This document shows positions 36,782-49,700 of a stretch of 64,000 nt of DNA, piece by piece. The DNA is taken from assembly GCA_947652605.1 (NCBI GenBank), contig OX393581.1, positions 24,360,788 to 24,424,787 of the forward strand, in the 5' to 3' direction. The notes beneath the pieces were generated by a model. That model saw only the letters and a program-made list of their open reading frames with translations. It was not told the origin of the DNA and did not search any database. How positions within the stretch are numbered: the first letter of the stretch is position 1; each line of letters starts with the position of its first letter. The DNA comes from Elmis aenea. Lineage: Eukaryota > Arthropoda > Insecta > Coleoptera > Elmidae. The translations under genes were made by a program, and so were the position numbers.

Positions 36782-37549
36782 CAGGGTGAATCAGTTTGAC
36801 TGTCGCCCCCTATATTTTGTTATTTTAAGAGGAAACCCCCATAAACCTTATATTTTTGTAAATCGTGGGAAATTATCCAACGAATGACGTTTAAATGTAT
36901 TTTTACGATGAAATATGTCAGGCTGGCGATAGTTAACTAAAAGTTAAAAAGTTTTAATATTTTTTTTTGAAATTACATGGTATACTTTTTGTATTGATTC
37001 TGATGGAGCAGTAATTCCAAATCTCATAGTGCATCCAAAAAATAACCATACATAGAAAAATGTTTGAGAAAAATAGGTTTAAAAGTTATTTATTATTTTT
37101 CACGATATCGTATTTGACTAAAAAAAACACGGTCGCTGTAGTAATTGACAGTTTATAAGTTGTCAAATTGTGTTTTATTATTTTTCGACGAAAAATCATT
37201 ATTTTATGAGTATTACAGTGATCGTGTTTTGTTTAGTCAAATATGACGATTTTGTAAATAACTTTTAAACTCATTTTTCTCAAAAATTTTACTCTATAAT
37301 GTATGATTATTTTTTTAATGGACTATCGGATTTAAAATTTAAGTCTCTATCAGAGTCAATAAAGAAAGTATACCATGTCATTTCGAAAGAAAAAGTTGCC
37401 TATCGCCAGTTTGATGTTTCATCGTAGATGAAACATTTGAACGTCTTTCGATAGAAAATTTTCCACGATTTAAAAAATATGAGGTTTATGGGGTTTCTTC
37501 TTAAAATAACAAAGTTATAGAGGTGCGACAGTCAATCTGAATCACCCTG
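36782..37549. mobile_element. Palindromic MITE (CAGGGTGAATCAG tips)
   Basis: TA-flanked (36780-36781, 37550-37551). The tips CAGGGTGAATCAGTTTGACT and the inverse of CAGGGTGATTCAGATTGACT bound two arms of about 350 bp meeting near 37165. Non-coding. It lies just downstream of the third located kinase exon. Confidence 0.85.
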
Positions 37550-37730
37550 TATATTTGGTTAAATAAAAATGTAATCACATTTAATTTGAGGCAAAAACTT
37601 TTGTGATAAATTTTGTATTGATGAACAGAAAGCAGTTATAGCAAACTATAATTTTCTTTCACGTGTGCACAGAGGAATTGTTAATGAGCTAAGGATACTG
37701 TAATTACATGGTAATGGTTGATTAGAGTAC

Positions 37731-40700
37731 CTATTATCCCCGTATTCACTGGTATACTGTAAAAATCTTTTTGTATCAAATGATAAGTTATATACATGTG
37801 AGACTTTCAGAATTCCATCTGCCAGGACAAAATGTTGTTTCCTGAAGTCGGTTATCGCTAATGAACCAAGCGAGGAGTGTAGATTTTCACCAATCTGAAA
37901 CATACTCTAATTAGCGTGATAATTATTAGATCTTATATTTATGGTACAAACTATAGCGGTATGCTTTAAAAAAGCTTAAAATAATGCCTATTGGTGGTGA
38001 ATTTATAATGTTATCAGTATAACAAGTGCATTGAAAATTATCGATAATTTTTGGTAAATATGACCGAATGCAAGTTGAGCTGAAAAAAACACGAGTGCAC
38101 AAGTGATTTTTTTTATGATTTATGAAAAATTGTAGATTATTTGCAATGCACGAGTTAGGTATATTTTGTCAAAAAATTTCCTTCACCTAACCTACCTGTC
38201 AAATTAAATGTATGTTATGTCAAATTTTACAAGTACTATCAGAGTGGTGCGTCAGGGGTGTTGTTTAATCTATATTAAAGTAACGCTACTGGTCGCCGAA
38301 ATTCGTCAAAAATTATCAAAACCAAAATATTTAATTCCCTCTTCAAATTTATATTTTTGACCAATCACAAACCAGATTTCTTAGACATGACCAATAAATG
38401 CATGAAAATCTGTTAATTACGAAAAGGATATTATCAGTGTATGATTATGTTTATTGGTCGTTTATAGGAAATCTAAATTTAACAGGAGGATCAACATCTG
38501 ACAGGGGAATGTAAAATTATTACCGTGTAATAATGCTCCCATTGCTAGTCTCTAGAAGATTTAAGATTAGTGATTGGTTGAAAACGCAAATTTGACAGGT
38601 GAAGGAAATTTTCTAGCTAATATTTCTGAATTATCAGGAAAAATAAATTATACTCTATTCTAAAACGAACGCGGGGACGCCGTGACAAGTTTTCTGTAGA
38701 CATTTGGATCTACAATATTTGAACGAACTACATTGAAGTCTGATAATTCATATTTTTAAGTCACTGGCCTATACTATCTTTAAAATCCGACGATTTTAGT
38801 CTGCTCCTTTCGCACTAAATTCGAAGACTGTCAATATTCGAGTAACTATTATTTGTTCGATAATCCTGCGAAACAAAGTTAAAGTTTTGATGAAGTTTCG
38901 ATTTCGTGATCAATGCAATATCATCCAGGATCTGTTAGATTCACGCCTCGAAGTCAACAGATCATTTAGTCTAGAACAATTTAAAAGTTAATTTCATTTA
39001 ATCATTAAAACCAACTACCAATATATTACAAATCGCTCATTTAGAATATTAATTAGTCAAGTATTTGGGGGCAATCCTGGTAAGCTTGTCTAGAATTAAT
39101 CCCAACAGTTAGTCGCCCTTTATGCTCTTAATTAATTAGGAAAGCTAAATTACTCCCATTGCCAGAGAACATTTATATAATATCGAGAATAGTGTGCTTC
39201 TTCTAAAAGCACCTGGTGCCTTTAATAAATAAGCGCAAAATGTGGAAGGTGTGGGAATAAATATTGATTAGAGATGATTCGTATGAGCTGAGCCGATTGG
39301 AAGTCATTTATAACGTTTTATGGTGTCATTATAAGTGCTCGATAAGTTTACTGAAAGCGTATTATTACGGAGAAATGTGGAGAAAACGAACGAGGTAGAA
39401 AACGCGGGTCACTCCTAAATAAATTATAAACTAGTACAATGCATTGCTTAATATTTTAAGAACAAGACCAGCAAAAAACTCTTCGAATGAATACAAAAAG
39501 CACTGTGCTTTTGTATAAACTTTTAATAGAACCACTTCGCGTTTTTCGATCCCTTTTAAAGAGCAGCGTCTAAAACGATCCAAAATTCCCCAATGCAAGG
39601 TTTCTCAAACTTTCTTGATAGCGGACCGGTGTTTTTTAAAAAATTTGTTTGTAATATACCGGGCGTAAAGGAAGTGTGGTACACCTCCTTTTTTCTTTAG
39701 TTTTGATTTTAAATAAATAAAATTTTAGACATGTGATATGTGCAAAAAACCTGTTTTTTAAGCACATGCACACAATTGTTTCACTTCCGGTTTCGCCGGA
39801 AATTACCCCAATTTTGTTATTTTAAATGGAACACCCTGTATATTTTTATATTTTTTTAAAATCGGCTTTGAAAGTTGCGGAATCGGTTTTTTGACAAACA
39901 GTCAATTTTTTTAAATGGAACAATGGTGGTACAAGCGATATTTAAATGGAGCATCTTCTAATGAATCCATTGATACCTACCAATAACTTGTACTATATCT
40001 TTTAAGAGTCTGCTTCAAAAGCTTCAAATTATTGTAAAGATTTATTAAGAGATCCTATTAATCGCAGTAGACTGTGCATAACTGCAACAAAACTAATCAT
40101 TCAAAACAAAAACAAAGGTGCCACGGAAGATCTCTGTGGAAACAAATAAATGCTTGTTTATGTGTTTGTATGTCATTGCGGTGGTGGAAAAATGATTACA
40201 GCTATTAAATTAAAACTTAATAAAAAATTAAATTTTTTGTAAAAATTATGAGGTTATAAAAATTAACCAAAATAGTGCAGTTGTATCGCTTCCTCTTTCC
40301 AAAAATGTAAAAATATACAGGGTGTTCCATGTAAAATAACAAAGTTGGGTCATTTCCGGCGAAACCAGAAGTGAAACAATTGTGAGCATGTACTCAAAAA
40401 TCCGTTTTTTTGCACATATCATATACCAAATAAAACAATTTTGTGCCAAAAAATCATATAATTAATATTAATTTTTCGTTTTCCAATAACTGAAAATTGA
40501 GAAAATAAGAATGAATTTTGCGTCAAAGTGACAGTATAAGCGACATTAGGATGGGCAGTTGTTACCATTGAATAAAAAGATAAAGGAAGGAGCCTTTAAT
40601 ACTACACTGCAGCGTTTAAGCGGCGACGGAAATGACGACATAAATGGCATCTGATGGCGGCCGGTATTGACAGGTCAAACAGTCAAGAAATTTAGAGTTT

Positions 40701-43700
40701 TGTGTGCTACAATGGTTAGCTGCAGATCTTGTAGTCTTACTTAGGTCAAAAAATGTTAAAGATTAAAAGATTACGTTTCATAGGTAAGTAGCCATTAATA
40801 TTTTGTAGTGTAATCATGTATTGAAAATTTGATGTGGTCTGTCAAAATGGTATGTCATATCAGTGGCGTGCATTTGTGTACTGCATATCTTTTAACTCTC
40901 ATAATAAACAATCCAAATATTGAAATATGCTGTCGTTTTTTTTTATTCCCTCAACTACGAAACAAGAAATAAATAAGTAAATAACAGGCTCAATTCAAAA
41001 CAAAGCAAATATTTACATTATTCAATACATATTTAAATATGTTAGATACGCCACTGAGAAGCGGAAACATGCATCCGCCATATTGAGAGGCTAACCTGGA
41101 CGCCTTAGTATCGCTATAACGCTCATTCCTTTATCTTTTTATTCAATGGTTGTTACAGCATAATTCCATAGCACTACAGATTTTTTTCAAAACGCGTTTA
41201 GTAATTTTCTCAATTTTTAGTTATTGGAAAACGAAAAATTAATATTGATTATATACAGGGTGTCCCAAATTCGAGTAAATGCATGGGGATCTCGCTTATC
41301 TTAAGAGCTACGAGGTCGGTTAAATTAGGGCAAAGTTGCGAAATTAGATGCTCATCAAATATCTGCAAAGAAAATTTTCATAGCTGTCTTAGTAGTTCAA
41401 AAGTTATTCAAGATAAACTGAAAAAATGTCGCTTTTTTGCCCTATTTCCTACATTTTTTAAGATATCGACTATCTGGAAGCACTTCTTGATGGCAACTTC
41501 TTACGCTTAATATTTTGAGATATAAAATGTCCAACAACGTTTTGTCTCTTCAGAAACATCATCAACTTCATTTTTTTAAGTACGGCGAAAAAATTTTAAT
41601 CTCATAGTCGGATAGCATTTTGTCTTCTGATTTCAATGATATATGACACTTAATATCTAAAATGATTGAGAAAAATTAATTTTGTCCAATTTTTAAATCA
41701 AAATTTTTATAAAAATTTAAATTTTATGAAAACTGTTGACTTTAGACCCGTAAAACCTAATATATTTTTAAAGTAATTTTAAGAGGGATCCAAAAATATA
41801 AAAATATACAGGGTGTTCTATTTTAAATTTTAAAGGTTGAGTCCGTTTCCAGATGAACCGGAAGTTGTATTACAACCTCAGTATTTTCATCGAATCCGAA
41901 AAATACGATTACGCTTAGCTACAAAATTTCATAGTAGGTAGTATCTTTAATGATGTTTTAGATATTTGTCTTTTTCCATACTTTTGCGCATCACTGTATA
42001 ATGCCTCGGAGAACTAATCGACTGCATAAACTTAATTTCGTACAGATATTCTCTGTTGTTTACACAATTTTATTTACAAATGTGCGATATTTTTATGGTT
42101 TTTAGGACGATTATTGTAGACCGGTACCGGGCCGCGGACCGCAGTTTGGGAAACGCTGCCCTAATGCATGGTTTCATCCACAATGAAAGCACCAGGAGTT
42201 TCTAATTAATCATATTCCCCGAAGGTTTGACCAGAAAACTCTATTAGCTGCCACTAGTAAATTCTAAGGCCAACTTAGTAGATTGCATTAGTCTATTTCG
42301 AAGGATAACTACGTTAACTTTGAGAACAACACGATGCGTGTTTCCACGTTTGTACCCCGCATACGCAATGAGATCTGGGATTAGATCATCCCAGTCGAGA
42401 TAATTAACTGCACCAAAACACAATGGCAAACGTTTCACAGGCAAATTTGAGTCTCCTTTCACGAGAATAATTAATAAGCTATTAACAAACCTTACGTGCA
42501 GGATTATTACAGTCTGAATTTGACTACAACTTATGTATTCACAATATATATTTAGTTTTGCAATTTGCACGAACTCGCGAGCCATTAACTGTTTTAATCA
42601 CAAAATTAAAATTTACTGTTAACTACCAAAGTCGGAACTCACCACAAGGTAGTAAGAGGAGTAAAACACATATCCAAAGATATTATAAGTAAAATTTGGG
42701 CACTAAAAGTAGGTACCTAACCGAAATCATGATTATTTTTTCCAAACCAAACAAGATAATTTATTAGTCGCTGGATTGTTGCAACGTTATTGCCAAATTT
42801 TATAAATGATGCTGCAGCTACAAGACGAATTTGGCAATAACAGTTATCAACAAAACCTGCTTGGTATATTAATACCCATCTGGGGAAATCACAAAAGCTT
42901 TAAAAAAATGAAGATGGATGCCTTGGCTCTAGTGAATCTGTACTTCCTTACATCTAATGTGAGTTTCATTTAATGGAAAAGTTTACTAAAAAAAACACCG
43001 AATGGGCGTTGCTGTAGTAACTATTGTACAGGGTGGTATATTTTCGATGCCCATACAGGGTATCTCGGTTATTATCAGAGATAGAAAAAAACTAATTACG
43101 AATTCTTTATTTATTTTTTCGAGAGAAATTCATTGCCGCAAATAGATTTTTGATATCTTTTTTAATTTTCGAAATATAGCCAAAAACCGATTTTTGGCAC
43201 TTTTTTGATACCTTTTTTAATACTCGAAATCAGGGACAGTTTAACACCCGTAAGGTGCAAAAACACAACGTGATTAGGTTAAATTAGACACACGATCTTG
43301 AATGAATTCAAGTGGATAATTTACTAAATGTTATAAATAAAAAAGATATTCAAAAAAACTTATATTAACTTGAAATATACTTTAACTTTATAGTTTGTAT
43401 GTACATACCATACAATATACATTTTTACATTCCGTTAAATCTAACTAGCAACACATCTTCCAATAAATCTTCTTTTACATTAGTCCTTTTCGAAGTAAGA
43501 ATTTTACTATTATTATGTCTAAACGCAAATAAAACATACACGTTGATAATATATATCCAATCAAGTGTATATTCTATATTGATGATCTAAAAAACAAATT
43601 AGAAATAGAGAATATCTGTACCGTTAATTGTGTTACACGAAACTGCAAGTATAAACAATAAAGTTGTTAATACATATTCACGTAAATATATGGAGAAAAG

Positions 43701-46700
43701 TGAAGCTCGCTTATTTCAAGTGAGATTTTTTACTGCCTCTTGGAGTCTCCCCAGCACAGAAGGTAAATTCGCGTTTGTGTTTAACAAATAAAATTGAAAT
43801 AGCGACAAAACCGCTTAAAACCGGTTTTGGAAAATATTTATTTCGTTTTCGTTCTTGAACGAAAAATAATAATTTCGTTTTCGGTTTCGTTTTCGTTCTT
43901 AAAAAAATTCCGGTTAATTTCGTTTAAGGTTTTCGTTTTCGTTTCGTTCTCAGTCCCTGCTCGAAATATAGCCAACACCATTTTTGGCACTTTTTAAATA
44001 TGTTAAAAATCTCGCTTAAACAAAAAGATAGAGACAAACTTTTAAAACATTTTTAGTATGGTTTTTTGTCCTTAATAATATAGCGATATTCAATTCTTTT
44101 TTACGCATACAATATTGATGTATTACATCTAACTGTCTTATTTTAAATGGCAACCATAGTTGGCTTTGACATGAATCGAAAGCTCATTTTTTGCGCTTTT
44201 CAAAAATATATATTTTGCTTATGGTTGCCATTTAAAATAAGAAAGTTAGGTGTAATATATCATTATTCGTATGAGTAAAAAAAAATTGAACATCGCTATC
44301 TTATTAAGGACAAAAAACCATGCCAAAAATGTCCTTAAAGTTTTTCTCTATACTTTTGTTTAAGTGAGATATTTAACATTTTTGAGAAGTGCCAAAAATC
44401 GGTTTTTGGCTATATTTCGAAAATTAAAAAAGATATCAAAAATTTATTTGCGGCAATGAATTTATCTCGAAAAAAGAACTCGAGACTACGTACCTAGATT
44501 TTTTTAAATCTCTGATAATAACCGAAATCGAAATAGGTCACCCTGTACTTAAAAAGTCGCAGGTTATTTTTAAGAAATTTTAGTTGGTTCAGCCATTCGT
44601 TGAAATCTATTGCCTTATAGTTTATTTTCTACATGAAATAAATCTTCAAAATATTTTATTACAGCCTGTATGCTAAGATTGTTGTTTAAAGTTTACTTAG
44701 CTTGTGTAATAATTCGCATGCAGAACAGGTTCAACATCAACTAGAATATTGTGGAACATTTGTGGGATCAATGAGAATTCAAATCCCAGTTCTATTTTGG
44801 GCTGTCTGTCCGATACACAGTTCTACCGATATTCTGTCAGAAAATCCATTCACTGATCCGACATGCACAATGTTTCAGCACGGATTTAGCTCAATTTCAG
44901 TTTGATGATAGGTATGTCAAACTTTGAAGAACACATTAAACCAACTTAAATGCGCCAAATATATACAAACATCGCCAGTTACATTTGCACTCAGATGTAA
45001 GCGCATTGATTTCCGGGATGTAATATTATGAACTTCATTAATTAATGCGGTATAACACAGAGAAACCATCAAAAAGAAATTAGGCGGTTAAATCTGAATA
45101 CTGTTAAACAAATCATTAAAAGTTGAAGAAATTCTACAAAAAAATTTCATTGCAAAAGTTAATATTTCGAGACCAACGGTTGTACAAAAACATTACAGTT
45201 TTTGTAAGGACATTAAAGTTTGTTTAAGCTAGCAAATCCAATCAATAAAGGTTTCATGTTTTGGCTAAAGTTCAAGCCAAAAATAAAAAACGAATTAAAA
45301 TTTAAAAAGTGATAATTAAAATTAGGAATGTGGTGTTTTTCGGATCGAAATAATTATAATTATGTAGTTTTTACATAGGGCAGCTATTTTGAGATTTTCT
45401 CCGAAAATCTGAATGGATTTTGTTCAATTTTGGTTTATTGGGCTTACAAATAATTAGGCTTCCATGAACCGAAGAAAATTTGAAATTCCATTACCAATGC
45501 GTTTACCAAAAACATAGCTTTGAGAAGTCATTAAAATTTTGAAAAACGCACAAATAAATTTGTTTTCATTTCAAATGTTTAGCTTAAAGTTTAAGCTAAG
45601 ATTTAAAAAAAAATGGAGGTTATGAACAAAATTAGGGCGTGCGGTGTTTCTCATATCGAAATAATTAAAATGAATTATAGGAATAATTTTTTACATGGGG
45701 TTGCTATTTTGTGATTTTCTCTGGAAAATTCTAGTTTATTTAGCTCAAAAATAATTTTTGGACCTTTAAATTATATGTAGGTATGTAAAATATGCTTCGT
45801 GATTGTAACACATTATAGTTAAAATATATTTATTTCGTTTCCTGCAATGGTAGATAACACGACATTATATTCTACATACTTTGTAATTACAGAATAATCT
45901 TATCAAAGAGCCGTTACAATAATTACTGTGTAACAGTGTTATCAACATACTCTAAATATTTGTAAATAACTTTTTGAAATTGTTATTATTTTCAAAATTA
46001 TTAAGTTGATTAGATATTAATATAAAACTTTTTTATTATAAAATCATTTTGCTAACGAAATATGTTTTGCAATCATTTTTAAATTATTAGCGCGTAAAAC
46101 AATAGGATAAATAAGTGATTTATTACGTGGTTTAGCTCAGTGTTTTCCAAACTTTTTCTTCAATGGAAAGCTTTACAAATCCTGAAATTTTAAGGAAACA
46201 CCTTGGTTATTTTTTGGGAAAATCGTACTGGCATAAATATGTTGCTGTAAAAGGAAGTAAAACAAGAATAGTTAGTTTTGACACAGTGGGGTACTTTTCT
46301 GTTAAATTTGTCCAGAAATCATTTAATGGCAGTTCCTTTTTTAGTTTTAAAGCAGAGTCAGTAATTAAACCAATCAGATTTTCATAATTACTTGCGCTGT
46401 AGCCTGCGGGCTTACAATGTAAATGGATTCCGAACCGAGAGACTGTCCTCACAGGAGTTTGGAAAATACTGCAAAAGTTATGCAATTGTTCTAAAATTAC
46501 GTTAGAAACTCCTTCATCTACTTTAGTTTATTTCAGTATAAAGTTCATGCAATGCAAAAAAACAATCAAATTTATTCTGTTACATTGTAAAAATCCAGAA
46601 TTGTTGTTTTTGGTCCTTCGAGTCGGATGGCTAATAATATTAAACAATAATAAGTTGTTGTATTGAGCTCGCACTGGACACCACGTGATTATTTAATTTT

Positions 46701-49700
46701 GAAATGAATGATTACCAGCATAATACAGTGCATTTTATCTCTCCATGGTTTTTCCTATCGAAAAATGGAATTTTATTCCTTGTATCAAAAATTGTAATAC
46801 ACATTCCTTGTAATTATAAGTTAATTCCATTGTAAAAATATCTGCCAGTTACGCAAGACCATGAAGGATTTGTAAAAAAATCAATAAAATTTTGTCCTAA
46901 ATTATGTGACGTTAAGAAGACTACGAAGTTCAAAAGCCCTCAATAGTGCTCTCTGGATAACCATCTCACTTCAGTTTGTGATAAAATAGCGTTATGTACC
47001 ATCTCATCGCACAAACTATAAAATAATCTGGATTGAAGTGGTCGAGATTTTACATCGCTGATCATTTTTACAGCTTCAACCAAAATAGTTTTTAATTATG
47101 CAGGATTTTTTGTTACCAGTGCTTGACTATGGAAAACACAAGGTGTTTTCGTGGTTCTTGTAGTCTTGCAGGATACGTGTTATTTTACAACTAACTAAGT
47201 GAGGAGCGTCTGACTTTCAAACATGTTTGAGCTTGTTGCAGCATTTAAAACCATATCAGGCTCATATTAATTTTGATCATTTTTCACGTAACACTTATTC
47301 ACTTATTTTCATAGTTTGGTAAACACTGTTTTAGCTGGGTCTAGGAACATTCTTCGCCCACAATTCTTCGCCCACAATTCTTCGCCCACAATTCTTCGCC
47401 CACAATTCTTCGCCCACAATTCTCCGCCCACAATTCTTCGCCCACAATTCTTCGCCTCCACAATTCTTCGCCGCTTACAAGTATATCACAAATTTTATTT
47501 GTAAATGTGATTGCTTTTATTGCTATATATAATAAATTTAACACATAATATATATGTACATATATACATATAATAAATGTAACACCATCACCTGAGAGTA
47601 TAATAAATCTTCCCACCCGCGAATTGAAGAAGAAATTAAGAAAAGTTCTGATTTCTAAAGCTTACTATGGAGTAGGCGAATATTTGAAAACTTAAATGAT
47701 GCTTCCTTTATAAAATGTTATATTTAAATAGAAGTATCATTTTTCTGTGTTTTTTCTTTTTATTAACTATGTATATTATTGTAATGTACGTACATTATTA
47801 TTGTGACAAGTTCTACACCTTTGTTGGGATATTCAGAACAAATAAAGATTATTATTATTATTATTTATTCATAACGTAATTTTTACAGATTATTTTACAT
47901 TAGCCTAAAATTGTTTCTTGTATATTAATACTTCTTCTTTTAATATTATGTTTAAAAATTGCTACATAAATAACGTATGTTGTAATTTTTAATCTTGTTT
48001 ATGTTATAATAGAATGAATAAAAATTAAATTAATCTAACCTGACCTAACCTAACCTACTGTAAAATAATCTGTAAAAATTACGTTATAAAGAAAAACAAT
48101 CACATTTACAAACAAAATTTGTGATACGCTTGTATGCGACAAAAAATTGTGGCGGCGAAGGATTGTGGGCGAAGAATTGTGGGCGAAAAATTGTGGGCGG
48201 AGAATTGTGGGCGGAGAATTGTGGGCGAAGAATGTTCCGGACATGGTTTTAGCTAAAGGCTCAAGTCAACGTTTATGCATTGTTTGTAATTAGAAAAAGG
48301 CCGAAAAACGAGAATTAAAATAAAGACTTACCACGTGCTTGCGAAAAAATCGATTCGTTTCATGTGGTCGTGTTTAATATAAGAACATGTTAACTAAATG
48401 TTGCATTGTCAGCTACTAATTAGTCTAAACGGAGCTAATAGAGCATTCTGTACGATCTCATTAGCAAAATACACAATTCTAACAGAATGTAGGAAAAATG
48501 AGGGTGCAATTTTCCATTGTTAACATCGTTAGCACAATCAATAAACTAAAAACCAGTATCTACAGCGGTGTTATATTTTATGTATCCAACAATAATTTAT
48601 GCGTAATACGAAAGGAAGTGAGAATAAAAGCCCCGAACATTTGGATATTGTAACTAAGTAAGCAAAGGACCAACGGTCATATCAAAATACACGTTAACTT
48701 TCTCGGGCTCATTTATAAAAGAAGCTATTGAGATACTCGACAGTCAAAATACTAAAATCATAAACAATTTTAAATCGGTTGGTTTGGGTTCATATGATAG
48801 CACAAGCTATATTTTTAATTATTAATATTGCTTATTTTACTACGATATGGTGCTAAATGATAAGCTGTGCAAATGTATCAAAATTGTTTTAACATGCAGC
48901 AAGGTGCTAGCTTAGCTGCTTTGTAATTAAAAATTTTCTAGACACACAATACGCTATGTTTGTTTTTAATTACTCGAGTGTAGGGTTGCGTTTTAATTCC
49001 CCTGTCGCAGATACAAAAAAGTCCATTGTCTTCGTCATTAGGCACCTGCCACGCTTGTACGAATAAAAATGGCGACAGTATACTAAACAATACAAAAGAG
49101 AGGTGATACTCCCATTATAATACGGTAAAAAAAAGAATTATTAAGGCAATTATCTACCTATTCGACATGCTGTGGCAACAGTTTTGAAGAGACAAAAATG
49201 AATGTTGCAAGGATGGTGATCCTTTGCAATTAATCTTATTATTTTAACGAAGAAGACACAAGAACCGTATTGTTATTTAAAAAAAAAAAAAACTTTTAAA
49301 GTGTTCGGAATAATTATACCTATAACTGTAAAATAATTGTTTTAGCCGAAGGCGCCTTATTATCAATCAAAACAAGATAAGACAGAACCTTATATTTTGA
49401 TTGCCAAAGATATTTAAATGCGAAACATTGCTTTAGCCATACAATCACAAACAATAGCTCTACTTTGTTCCATGCATGATTTTTATAACACAAATAATAT
49501 GTTGTAAAAAGTAAAGTCAAACATTTAACAACAGAAGAAAAAAAGAAGACACCAACGGGTGGACTCTTAACTTAAGTATAACGATCATAAGACATATTGC
49601 TATTGCTGGTTGGCTAAAGTAGCTAGGTGCAATAAAAAAATACAGTTAAAAAAAAACATTTAACAAACATTGCAAATTATAAATAAATTATACTGTGCAT

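Larger units (their letters stand above)
39596..42158. mobile_element. hAT element hosting several later insertions
   Basis: The tips CAAGGTTTCTCAAACT and the inverse of CAGCGTTTCCCAAACT are followed by GCGGACCGG/GCGGTCCGCGG-type subterminal words. The flanks are CCCCAATG (39588-39595) and CCCTAATG (42159-42166), a 7-of-8 duplication. It contains an inverted-repeat region (39690-40470), the second CATTGAATAAAAAG MITE (40566-41148) and CAGGGTG-type fragments. Confidence 0.8.

Noticed and set aside
42244..42585. 113-codon minus-strand frame as the missing kinase exon
   Set aside because: WDD resembles the WEDR motif only superficially; available donors give the wrong phase for the next exon.
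47316..48244. Proline-rich repeat proteins (ILRPQFFAHNS)
   Set aside because: They are translations of the 15-bp DNA repeat of the foldback element and occur on both arms.
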